A DNA stretch of 64,000 nt, taken from the NCBI GenBank assembly GCA_963702165.1, contig OY969722.1, positions 496,001-560,000 of the forward strand, in the 5' to 3' direction. Each line of letters starts with the position of its first letter. The stretch's first letter is position 1. Under the pieces are notes generated by a model. The model was given only the letters and a program-made list of their open reading frames with translations. It was not told the origin of the DNA and did no database searches. This DNA comes from Terrimesophilobacter sp963702165 (GTDB lineage: Bacteria; Actinomycetota; Actinomycetes; Actinomycetales; Microbacteriaceae). A program made the translations under genes and the position numbers. Below, one piece after another: positions 34,270 through 41,971 of this stretch.

Positions 34270-34910
34270 CCACTCGCGTACTTGTGGTCGATGACCATCC
34301 GCTCTACCGAGAGGGGCTCGTGACCGTGATCGCCACCATGGCGGGCAGCGAAGTGGTTGGCGAAGCCGCTAACGGCGCGGAAGCGGTGCGACTCGCTCAC
34401 GAACTTCAGCCGGATGTCGTGATCATGGATTTGAACCTGCCGGTGGTAAGCGGAGTGGAAGCAACGCGGCAACTGATCAAGGTTTCAGCGAACAGCGCCG
34501 TGCTCGTGCTCACGATGCTTGAAGGCGACGACTCCATCTTCGCCGCTCTGAGGGCGGGCGCGCGCGGATACCTGCTGAAGGGCGCGGACAGGTCGGAGAT
34601 CGAACGCTCGATCGCGGCCGCGGCGCGCGGTGAGGTCGTGTTCTCGCCAGCGATCGCTGAACGTGTGCTGTCCTTCTTCGCCGGCGGGGGCAGTGTGGAG
34701 GCGAGGCCGTTCTCGGCCCTCACCGCACGCGAGCAAGAGGTGCTGGATCTCGTCGCAAGAGGTCTCACGAACGCTGAAGTGGCCCGCCGTCTCTTCGTGA
34801 GCGACAAGACCGTGCGCAACCACGTCTCGAACGTGTTCGCAAAGCTGCATGTGGGCGGACGCGCTGAGGCAGTCGCGCGCGCCCGCGACGCGGGCCTGGG
34901 CGCGGTCTAG
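34266..34910 (+). CDS. LuxR/NarL-family response regulator
   Basis: The 214-residue protein has an N-terminal receiver domain (VVDDHPLYREGL, phospho-Asp in VVIMDLNLPVVSG, Lys in LLKGAD). A C-terminal LuxR helix-turn-helix follows (LTAREQEVLDLVARGLTNAEVARRLFVSDKTVRNHVSNVFAKLHV). It is the partner of the preceding kinase through the GTGA overlap. Confidence 0.96.
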   Translation: MTTRVLVVDDHPLYREGLVTVIATMAGSEVVGEAANGAEAVRLAHELQPDVVIMDLNLPVVSGVEATRQLIKVSANSAVLVLTMLEGDDSIFAALRAGARGYLLKGADRSEIERSIAAAARGEVVFSPAIAERVLSFFAGGGSVEARPFSALTAREQEVLDLVARGLTNAEVARRLFVSDKTVRNHVSNVFAKLHVGGRAEAVARARDAGLGAV

Positions 34911-34954
34911 CCCCCTTAGCCTCCCGTGACCATTTTCAGGGCGGGGGCGTACGG

Positions 34955-35071
34955 TCACCTGCCGGTGCGATCCCGGCGGTCATGCTCAAGCAGGAGGTCC
35001 TGGGGATGAGCTGCCGAGCCTACTTCACCGACAGCGAAGGCAACCTGATGAGGTTGTGGCAGAACGCCTGA
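34955..35071 (+). pseudogene. C-terminal remnant of a VOC family gene
   Basis: Frame 2 reads SPAGAIPAVMLKQEVLGMSCRAYFTDSEGNLMRLWQNA and a stop, which is the last strand region of a VOC domain (AYFTD-EGNL motif). No start or N-terminal half is present. It lies in the 354-bp gap 34911-35264 after the response regulator. Confidence 0.6.
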
Positions 35072-35081
35072 CATAGGCACA

Positions 35082-35255
35082 TTGGAGTACTCGGGCGAGA
35101 CGAAGACCATCCGCCGGCTTGGCCCGAAGTATCGTGCATTGGCGCGTGATAAAGAGAAATTGATGGATCTTCTGCGGCGCGCGCACGAGGAGCATGATGC
35201 CTCGGTCCTTCGAGCCGCGCGGGACGGGACCCTCCCTGACTCGGAGGTCCGCTGA
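35082..35255 (+). CDS. Small hypothetical ORF, possibly a gene fragment
   Basis: A TTG-initiated frame of 57 residues (ETKTIRRLGPKYRALARDKEKLMDLLRRAHEEHDASVLRAARDGTLPDSEVR) has a helical, charged composition that looks protein-like. It has no recognised domain and may be the end of a deleted gene. It has no clear ribosome-binding site. Confidence 0.3.
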   Translation: MEYSGETKTIRRLGPKYRALARDKEKLMDLLRRAHEEHDASVLRAARDGTLPDSEVR

Positions 35256-35264
35256 GGGACGAAT

Positions 35265-35993
35265 CTACCGGTCGGCGGCGCTGCGGCCGGTTTCCGGGGG
35301 CGTCTCGGCTCTGGCCCGGGCGACCACCATCCCGCGCGCCGATCTGGGGAAACGCTCGAGCATCGCCCGCACTTCGTCGGCATCGACATCCGCACCGAAC
35401 AGCTCGGCGTGCGGTTCGAGTCGGATGCCTTCGGCCAGCGGTCCCGCAACAACCGGATCGAAGCCGAAGGCGTCGACCAGCCTCGCGACGGCTGACAGAT
35501 CAGCGGGATCGTCGCCGGCGATGGCGATGGCCTTGCGCCCGGGTTGGCCGGCTGGACGTGCCTCGTCCTCCAGGTCGTGATAGCCCATGTGGTTGAAGGC
35601 CTTGACGACCCGGGACTGTGGAAGGTGCGCCTGAACGATTTCGCTCGTGGATGTGCGCGGGTCGGTGAACTCGGTGCTGATGCCGTCGGCCTCCCACCAG
35701 TAGTTCATAGCGTCGATGACGAGCTTGCCGCGCAATTCGTCAGCGGGAATCGTCCGAAACTTCCCGAGCGGCAGCGCGAGGATCACGATATCGGCGCGCG
35801 CGGCCGCCTCTGCTGCGGTGGTGGCCTCAGCGCCGTTGCTCAAGACATCGACACTCAGGGCGAGTCTCGCCGGGTCACCCGTGCTGGCGATGAGCACGTG
35901 GTAACCGGCGGCGACAGCTAGTCGGGCGAGCACGGGACCGACCTTCCCGGCACCGAGTATGCCGATGGTGCTGCGCTTGACCGTGTCGCTCAC
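35265..35993 (-). CDS. NADPH-dependent F420 reductase-like oxidoreductase
   Basis: The 242-residue protein has the N-terminal Rossmann motif IGILGAGKVGPVLARLAVAAGYHVLIAST. Further segments are ADIVILALPLGKFRTIP, VVKAFNHMGY and GDDPADLSAVARLVDAFGFDPVVAGPL, as in the NpdG/F420 reductase-like family. Start GTG 35993. Many such genes in actinobacteria use NADP with unknown partner substrates. Confidence 0.88.
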   Translation of the reverse strand: MSDTVKRSTIGILGAGKVGPVLARLAVAAGYHVLIASTGDPARLALSVDVLSNGAEATTAAEAAARADIVILALPLGKFRTIPADELRGKLVIDAMNYWWEADGISTEFTDPRTSTSEIVQAHLPQSRVVKAFNHMGYHDLEDEARPAGQPGRKAIAIAGDDPADLSAVARLVDAFGFDPVVAGPLAEGIRLEPHAELFGADVDADEVRAMLERFPRSARGMVVARARAETPPETGRSAADR

Positions 35994-36074
35994 GTTGTGG
36001 ATCCCCGATCATCTGGCCGGGTTTTCCGGCTAGCTCCATTCTCGGGTCTCGGCGCCCGTGTCGGGGGCTACTTC

Positions 36075-36080
36075 TAGAGT
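36075..36080 (+). promoter_or_regulatory. -10 box of leaderless promoter (dihydrofolate reductase family gene)
   Basis: TAGAGT lies 7 nt before the ATG at 36088. Confidence 0.5.
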
Positions 36081-36087
36081 CGGCCGC

Positions 36088-36651
36088 ATGGGGCGCATCA
36101 TTTTCGACACAGCGGCGACACTGAATGGGTTCATCGCCGACGACCGCAATTCGTTGGACTGGCTGTTCGCAGTCGAGGGCGGCGAGCAGCCAGAGCCGGG
36201 ATTGTTCCCGGCGGATGCGGCGGTGATAGTTGAGGGCTCGACAACCTACGAATGGGTGCTCGCGCATGAGCGTCTGCTCGAGCACCCGGAACGGTGGAGC
36301 GAGTTCTTCGGGAACAAGCCGACATTCGTGTTCACCACTCGCATCCTGCCGGTGCCGGCGGGTGCAGACGTGCGGTTCCTGTCCGGCAATATCACGGAGG
36401 CGCTGCCGACGATTCGTGAGGCAGCGCGCGGCGGCGACATCTGGGTGGTTGGTGGGGGAGACCTGGCCGGCCAGTTCCTGGACGCGGGGGCGCTGGATGA
36501 GATCGCGGTGTCGATCGCCCCGGTGACTCTCTCAGGAGGCGCGCCACTGCTGCCGCGTCGGGTGGAATCGGACCGACTGCATCTGATCTCAGCGGCTCCG
36601 GTCGGCCAGTTCGCGCGTCTGGTCTACGAAGTGCGACCCGCGGAACGCTGA
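36088..36651 (+). CDS. Dihydrofolate reductase family protein (RibD C-terminal-like)
   Basis: The 187-residue protein starts GRIIFDTAATLNGFIADDRNSLDWLF. It contains VEGSTTYEWVL and GGDIWVVGGGDLAGQFLDAGALDEIAVSIAPVTLSGGAPLLP, the canonical RibD_C/DHFR-like fold. It is a probable NADPH-dependent reductase of unknown substrate, not the essential FolA. ATG 36088 is chosen from the leaderless promoter; the frame opens ten codons earlier. Confidence 0.9.
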   Translation: MGRIIFDTAATLNGFIADDRNSLDWLFAVEGGEQPEPGLFPADAAVIVEGSTTYEWVLAHERLLEHPERWSEFFGNKPTFVFTTRILPVPAGADVRFLSGNITEALPTIREAARGGDIWVVGGGDLAGQFLDAGALDEIAVSIAPVTLSGGAPLLPRRVESDRLHLISAAPVGQFARLVYEVRPAER

Positions 36652-36718
36652 CTTGGCGGCGTGTCGAGCGCTTTCCTCAAATCCTTCTGGCAATCGCCAC
36701 AAAAGGGTTTCAAAACGA

Positions 36719-36747
36719 TTGACACCCGAATGGCGTGAGCAGATTGT
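36719..36747 (+). promoter_or_regulatory. Candidate promoter for the Hsp70/dynamin cluster
   Basis: A consensus TTGACA (36719-36724) is followed by 17 bp and GATTGT. It is AT-rich relative to its surroundings and about 115 bp upstream of the Hsp70-like start. The 187-bp gap 36652-36838 holds no gene. The -10 is poor, so an activator may be needed. Confidence 0.35.
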
Positions 36748-36838
36748 TAGGTGACAACCCCCGATCAGGAAACAGAGCGACCCGAGTCACATAACCCGCT
36801 TGCGTGTGGCTGATGAGTGATCGCCTGCATGAGGAACG

Positions 36839-38683
36839 ATGCCCTACGTTCTCGCTGTCGATATCGGCACCCGATTTATAACCGCCGCCGTCGCCCGGCT
36901 CAACCCCGATGACCGGTTCCCAACGGCGCTTCCGCTGAGGTTGGGGCCGCAGAGCGCCGCAACTGAATCCACCGTCTACTTCGGCGAAGACAGGCGCGTG
37001 CTTGTCGGTGATGCGGCTGAGGAGTGCGCGATCGAACACCCCGACCGGGTCGTGCGCGAGTTCACCCGGCGGGTTGGCGACAGCGTGCCCATCATGGTGG
37101 GCGGGGAACAAGTCACGGCCGAACACGTCTTCGCGGTCGCGGTTCGCTGGGTGGTCGATCGAGCCGAAGAGTCCGAGGGAGAACCACCAGCAGCGATTGT
37201 TGTCTCGCATCCGCTGAGTTGGGGTGACTACAGGCTCGCTTTGGTCGCGGACGCCCTCGCTGAATGCGGACTAGCTGCCGCGACGCTGGTAAGCGAGACG
37301 CACGCCGTCGCGGCGCATTATGCCAATGACGCAACGGCCGCCGCCGGGACGTTCGCGGTGTGCGATCTGGGGGCAGCCAGCGCTGATGTCGCGTTGGTCA
37401 CAGTCGACGACACACGGTCCTGGCACTTCAGTGGAGAGCCGTCCTCGGTCGAGCTCGGGGGGACGGACTTCGATGATGCCGTGCTTGCCCACGTCCGGGC
37501 CAACCTTGACGAGGCGGTTGGTCAGCTCGACCCCGCAGACCCGGAAACCCTCGTGGCGCTCACCCGACTCCGCGGCGACTGCACGCAAGCGAAGGAAGCG
37601 CTTTCCTTCGCTTCAGAGGCCTCCGTCCCCGTGCGGCTGCCCGGCCTCGAAACGCAGGTGCGAATCGTCCGCTCCGAGTTCGAGAGCATGATCGCAGCCG
37701 ATGTCCACAGGATCGTCGCGCTGCTCGCGGACCGGCTGAAGTCGGCCGATGTCGACTCCGACGACCTGACCGCTGTGGTGCTTGTCGGCGGATCGTCACG
37801 CATCCCGTTGGTCGCACAGTTGCTCTCAGAGAAGTTCGACCGGCCCATCGTCATCGACAAGAATCCTCAGACATCGATCTCGCTGGGTGCGGCCACGTTC
37901 GGCGCACTGCCACTGCTCGCGTCCGTGGATACGCCGGAGATCGATGCCGAAGAGGAAGGGACGAGCGTCGATAACGACGACGATGACGTTGTGCAACCCA
38001 TCTCGCGCAGAGACCGGATGCTGGCCAAGGCAGTTCCCGTGGCGGCCGCGGCCGCTGCCGCCGTGCTGGTTCTGGGCGTGACGATCATGCAGGCGTCTGG
38101 CTTCAGCCTGTTCCCGGAGACTGGGACCAGCGGCACCGGCACAGGGGCCAGCGGAGATGTGCCGGCGGTCGGGTTAGCGGACGGAGCGGCCGGCGGAAGC
38201 CGCCAGATCGACTCTGGGAATCAGGTCGCAGCGCCAATTTCGAATGCGCCCCGGCAGGGGAGGAACGACGGCCAGGGACGTGGAGACAGCCAGGAGCCCG
38301 TCCGTCGGCGAACGGGCGAGCCCGTGTCGCCCCGGGATGGCGCCGGGACTTCGTCGCCGGTGAGGACATCGACGGGCACGCCCGGAACCGCCCCACGAGG
38401 GACAGGTCCGGCTCCATCACCGAGTCCCACTCCGACGCCGACACCGGATCCAACCCCGGATCCCACTCCCGACCCGACTCCGGATCCGACACCCGACCCC
38501 ACCCCGGATCCGACGCCCGACCCGACGCCTGATCCAACGCCCGAGCCCGCTCCCGATCCCACGCCGGAGCCTGCTCCAGAACCCGCGCCCGACCCGACGC
38601 CCGACCCGACGCCGGAACCGACTCCTGAGCCCACGACACCGCCGGCGGAGGCGCAGGCAGCGCCATCCGAACTCGCCGTGTAA
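36839..38683 (+). CDS. Hsp70-family actin-like ATPase with TM helix and Pro/Thr/Asp-rich extracytoplasmic tail
   Basis: The 614-residue protein has an Hsp70-type nucleotide-binding domain (about residues 1-365). Its phosphate loops are VLAVDIGTRFITAAV and AVCDLGAASADVAL, and its adenosine motif is VVLVGGSSRIPLV. The substrate-binding domain of DnaK is absent. An acidic linker and basic juxtamembrane segment lead to one TM helix at about 398-418. A Gly/Ser/Arg-rich part follows, then some 75 residues of PTPDPTPDP repeats (about 524-600). The tail could span the cell wall while the ATPase stays inside. It is first in a cluster with a LuxR regulator, IniB-like protein and dynamins. Confidence 0.92.
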   Translation: MPYVLAVDIGTRFITAAVARLNPDDRFPTALPLRLGPQSAATESTVYFGEDRRVLVGDAAEECAIEHPDRVVREFTRRVGDSVPIMVGGEQVTAEHVFAVAVRWVVDRAEESEGEPPAAIVVSHPLSWGDYRLALVADALAECGLAAATLVSETHAVAAHYANDATAAAGTFAVCDLGAASADVALVTVDDTRSWHFSGEPSSVELGGTDFDDAVLAHVRANLDEAVGQLDPADPETLVALTRLRGDCTQAKEALSFASEASVPVRLPGLETQVRIVRSEFESMIAADVHRIVALLADRLKSADVDSDDLTAVVLVGGSSRIPLVAQLLSEKFDRPIVIDKNPQTSISLGAATFGALPLLASVDTPEIDAEEEGTSVDNDDDDVVQPISRRDRMLAKAVPVAAAAAAAVLVLGVTIMQASGFSLFPETGTSGTGTGASGDVPAVGLADGAAGGSRQIDSGNQVAAPISNAPRQGRNDGQGRGDSQEPVRRRTGEPVSPRDGAGTSSPVRTSTGTPGTAPRGTGPAPSPSPTPTPTPDPTPDPTPDPTPDPTPDPTPDPTPDPTPDPTPEPAPDPTPEPAPEPAPDPTPDPTPEPTPEPTTPPAEAQAAPSELAV

Positions 38684-38692
38684 GGCACCGGA

Positions 38693-40669
38693 ATGGGGCA
38701 GGCCAACCCGCCAGAGGCGATCGACCAACTCGGCCAAGAGCTCAAAACGACGTCCGATGCCGTGCGGGAGTTGTTGCTTGCCCTCGCTGTCGGATTCGAT
38801 CTCGCCGACCACGTGCCTCCGACCCTGGACGAGGCGGAGATCGATGACCTCGTCGAGCAGGCTCGCGCGGCCGGATGGTTGTCGCCTAACGGGCGCCTCC
38901 TGCCGGTTGTGCGACAGACCCTGCTCGACACCACACCGCCCTACCGCGTTCGAGCGCTGCAGCGGCTGCTCGTCGACACCTTCGTTGAAGAGGGCCTCCC
39001 ACTTGACACCGTCGCTGAGGCTCTCGCGCAAGATGGTTTAAGGGACATCCGGGTTTCCCGAACGCTCGAGCACGCCGCAGATGCTGCACTGGACACAGAA
39101 CCAGCGCGCGCCGGCGTGCTCTACGAGGAAGCGACCGCAGCCGGTTCCGACGAGGTCCAGACGGCTGCCCGGCGAGCCCAGGCCGCGGCGGCAGTGGGCG
39201 ATGTGGACGGCGCGTCCCGAATCGTCGATGCCCTTCTCGCGCAGGAGAATCCGCCGGATCAGTCCAGGGCGATTGACATCGCAGCCGCCGCATGGGCGCA
39301 AAGGGGAATGCTCGCACGCAGTGCAGAACTGTACCGATCGCATGGCCCGGAGAACATCGGAAGCTCCGCGGGTCTCGCCGTCGTTGCAATGATGGGGGCG
39401 GGTGACCTCGCAGGCGCGCAATCGATGGCAGCTGCGGCCACGTCCGCGGGTGGCGTGCATTCCCTGGCGGTGGCCGTAAACCTGATGGGCCAGGGCATCA
39501 TGCATTCGGTCAGCGGCCAAGCCGCCCACGCGCTTCCTTCGCTGATTCAGGCATCCGACATGATGACCGCTTCCGGCACAACTGTGCCGCTGCCTGAGTC
39601 GCCGGCCGCGCTCGCGACGCTCGCGGCGCTGCATGCCGGTGACCTCGACGTTGCCGATTCGATCCTGGATGCCGCGCTCCTTGGGGGACAGGGCGGGCCG
39701 GCGGCACGACCGCGGCTCCTGTTGATGCGAGCGTGGGTGGCCATGCAGCGCGATCGGCCGGAGCGGGCGTACGAGGCCATCACCCAGGCATCCGCTCTGG
39801 ACTGCGAACTCGTGCCGCGCGACGTGCTGTGGCTGCGGGCGCTCGAGGTCGGCTTGGCCCGGCGAGCGGATGACGGGGCGTCGCTCCTGCGCGCATGGCA
39901 CCGAGCGCGGGAGAGCGTCCTGCACGTCGACATCGATCTCTACAACCTCATGCCACTGGCCGAACTGCTTATCGCAGCGACGCGCTTGCGTGACGCTGAG
40001 CGCGTGGGACCCCAATTGGTCGACGCGTGGGCACTACTGGAGCGACTCGGCGATCCGCCGCTGTGGTCTGTTCCCCTGCATTGGGCCGCGATCCAGGCTG
40101 CCATTCTTGTCGAGCGCCCGCAGGACTTGGGTCCGCACGCCGCCGCGCTCGTACGAGCATCCGATCACGATCACCTTGCTGCGACGCTGGCCTCTGCCGG
40201 CCGAGCCTGGGTGCTGGTCCTGGCTGGCAATGTCGACGTCGCGGTGGTCGAAGCAGCGGCGCGCGGCCTCGCTTCCGTCGGGATGACCTGGGAGGGTGCG
40301 CGGCTGGCAGGACACGCCTCGGCGCGTGCGCCAGAACGCAAAGACATGGCGCGACTCCTCGCGTGTGCACGAGACCTGCGGCCCAGCACCAAACGGCCAC
40401 CCGAGCCGACCTCCAGCGCGCCCGAGGCCACTCGCAGTGAGTCGACCGACTCCGAGGAGAACGGGATGAGCGCTCGTGAACGCGAAGTCGCGCTGCTTGT
40501 GCTCGAGGGCAAGACCTACCAGGAGGTAGGCGAGACCATCTTCATCTCGCCGCGCACGGTTGAGCATCACATTGCGAGCATCCGGCGCCGGCTCGGGGTC
40601 ACTACGCGTGGGGAATTGCTGGCCCAGCTTCGCATCATGCTTGACGAGCGTGACGCGTTCTCCGACTGA
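38693..40669 (+). CDS. LuxR-family regulator with long TPR-like N-terminus
   Basis: The 658-residue protein is mostly alpha-helical repeats (TPR-like, residues about 100-560). The C-terminal LuxR helix-turn-helix is MSAREREVALLVLEGKTYQEVGETIFISPRTVEHHIASIRRRLGV. There is no P-loop ATPase, unlike MalT-type STAND regulators. It follows the Hsp70-like gene by 9 bp and precedes the IniB-like gene, so it is the obvious candidate regulator of this cluster. Confidence 0.88.
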   Translation: MGQANPPEAIDQLGQELKTTSDAVRELLLALAVGFDLADHVPPTLDEAEIDDLVEQARAAGWLSPNGRLLPVVRQTLLDTTPPYRVRALQRLLVDTFVEEGLPLDTVAEALAQDGLRDIRVSRTLEHAADAALDTEPARAGVLYEEATAAGSDEVQTAARRAQAAAAVGDVDGASRIVDALLAQENPPDQSRAIDIAAAAWAQRGMLARSAELYRSHGPENIGSSAGLAVVAMMGAGDLAGAQSMAAAATSAGGVHSLAVAVNLMGQGIMHSVSGQAAHALPSLIQASDMMTASGTTVPLPESPAALATLAALHAGDLDVADSILDAALLGGQGGPAARPRLLLMRAWVAMQRDRPERAYEAITQASALDCELVPRDVLWLRALEVGLARRADDGASLLRAWHRARESVLHVDIDLYNLMPLAELLIAATRLRDAERVGPQLVDAWALLERLGDPPLWSVPLHWAAIQAAILVERPQDLGPHAAALVRASDHDHLAATLASAGRAWVLVLAGNVDVAVVEAAARGLASVGMTWEGARLAGHASARAPERKDMARLLACARDLRPSTKRPPEPTSSAPEATRSESTDSEENGMSAREREVALLVLEGKTYQEVGETIFISPRTVEHHIASIRRRLGVTTRGELLAQLRIMLDERDAFSD

Positions 40670-40770
40670 GCGACCAACGGGTCGGGCCAAAACCCCTATC
40701 GAGGGTGTCCTTCGGATTCGCAAACCCCGCACCAGACAATGCCGAGTAGGGGAATCGCCCCGGATGCCCG

Positions 40771-40839
40771 GGTAACCAGCCGAAGCCTACGTTGATGAGA
40801 CCGGTAACCCGCCGGTTTGAACTCAAGGATGAGGTAACC
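40771..40839 (+). promoter_or_regulatory. Three phased GGTAACC motifs upstream of iniB-like gene
   Basis: GGTAACC occurs at 40771-40777, 40803-40809 and 40833-40839, spaced 32 and 30 bp, about three helical turns. Each copy is a GGTnACC palindrome. The last overlaps the GAGG ribosome-binding site of the gene at 40844. They lie in the 174-bp gap 40670-40843, which holds no gene. They are likely operators for a cluster regulator. Confidence 0.5.
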
Positions 40840-40843
40840 CGAA

Positions 40844-41873
40844 ATGACCACACTCACCACCATGCTGCTCGACTTTCTGCTGAGCCTGCTTGGCGACCCG
40901 GAGAAGGCCGCAGAATTCCGCAATGACCCGCAAGGGACCCTTTCGGCGGCAGGACTGGGCGATGTGACGACCGACGACATGGACGCTGTCATGCCGGTCG
41001 TGCTCGACTGCACGACCCCAACCGGCGAACACGGCGGTGGCGGCGGCGGCATGCACGAGGGCGATCACCACGACCACGACCATGACCATGACCATGACCA
41101 TGACCATGACCATGACCATGACCATGACCATGACCATGACCACGACCACGACATGGGTCACGGACACGGTCGCGACGATGATGACCACGGCCACGCGGTG
41201 CAGCAGATCACGCACGTTGTGAACAACTACTCCCTGACGGAGACGAACACCGACCAGTCGGTCCACCAGAACATCTGGGCTGACGGGGACGTCACGCAGT
41301 ACTTCGACAACGACGCGATCATCGCATCCGGTGTGGGCGCTGTTGCCGCAGGCGGAGACGCTAATGTCGACAACTCGGTCGACAACTCGGTCGACAACTC
41401 CAGTGACGAGTCAACGAACATGTGGGCCGGCGACGACATCTCGATGGGCAACACAGACATTGACATGGACGTGGAGGACTCGTTCAACGACAACTCCGAC
41501 AACTCCGACAACTCCGACAACTCGGTCGACAACTCGGTCGACAACTCGGTGACCGTCACTGACTCGTACAACGACAACTCGGTCGACAACTCGGCGACCA
41601 CTCGACGATGGATCGTTGACGTCGACGATTCGTTCAACAGGACAACTCGGTCGACAACCGAGCACCGACCTGGACGTCGACATCGACGACTCGTTCAACG
41701 AGGACAACTCGGTTGACAACTCCACCAACACGGACATGGACGTCGACATCGATGACTCCTTCAACGAGGAGTCCACCGAATACGAGGACTCCTACAACAC
41801 GGACAACTCGGTTGACAACTCCACCGAGATCGAGGACAGCCACGTCATCGTGGCTGAAGAACCCGCCCCCTAG
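40844..41873 (+). pseudogene. IniB-like protein, His/Asp- and Asn/Ser-rich, with two one-base deletions
   Basis: The N-terminal about 55 residues (LDFLLSLLGDPEKAAEFRNDPQGTLSAAGLGDVTTDDMDAVMPVV) match the IniB N-terminal domain. Then come a Gly hinge, a His-(HisAsp)14 tract at 41066-41152, HAVQQITHVVNNYS, and many SVDN/DNS and MDVDIDDSFN repeats. The frame breaks at about 41640 and again at about 41660, each explained by one missing base. Correct reading would end at 41871-41873 (1030 nt = 3x344-2). It is the first gene of the iniBAC-like set. The breaks lie in repetitive DNA, so assembly error is plausible. Confidence 0.75.
41066..41152 (+). repeat. (CATGAC)n tract encoding a His-Asp repeat
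   Basis: This 87-bp tract is made of CATGAC/CACGAC hexamers encoding His plus 14 His-Asp units. It is prone to replication slippage and would be expected to bind divalent metals. Confidence 0.9.
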
Positions 41874-41922
41874 GAGGTGGACCCAGCCGGGTGACCCGAC
41901 ACCTGGCAAAAACCCGACGATG

Positions 41923-41958
41923 GCGGCCCAGCAGGAGCGATTGCTTTTGCTGGGCCGC
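41923..41958 (+). terminator. Hairpin between iniB-like and dynamin genes
   Basis: A perfect 11-bp stem GCGGCCCAGCA (41923-41933) pairs with 41948-41958 around a 14-nt loop and is followed by TTGGTGTGTTGTG, just before the dynamin ATG at 41972. It probably acts as attenuator or mRNA-processing element. Confidence 0.6.
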
Positions 41959-41971
41959 TTGGTGTGTTGTG

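Noticed and set aside
41066..41152. Hexamer repeats as a CRISPR array
   Set aside because: The tract is one uninterrupted in-frame coding repeat of six bases with no spacers.
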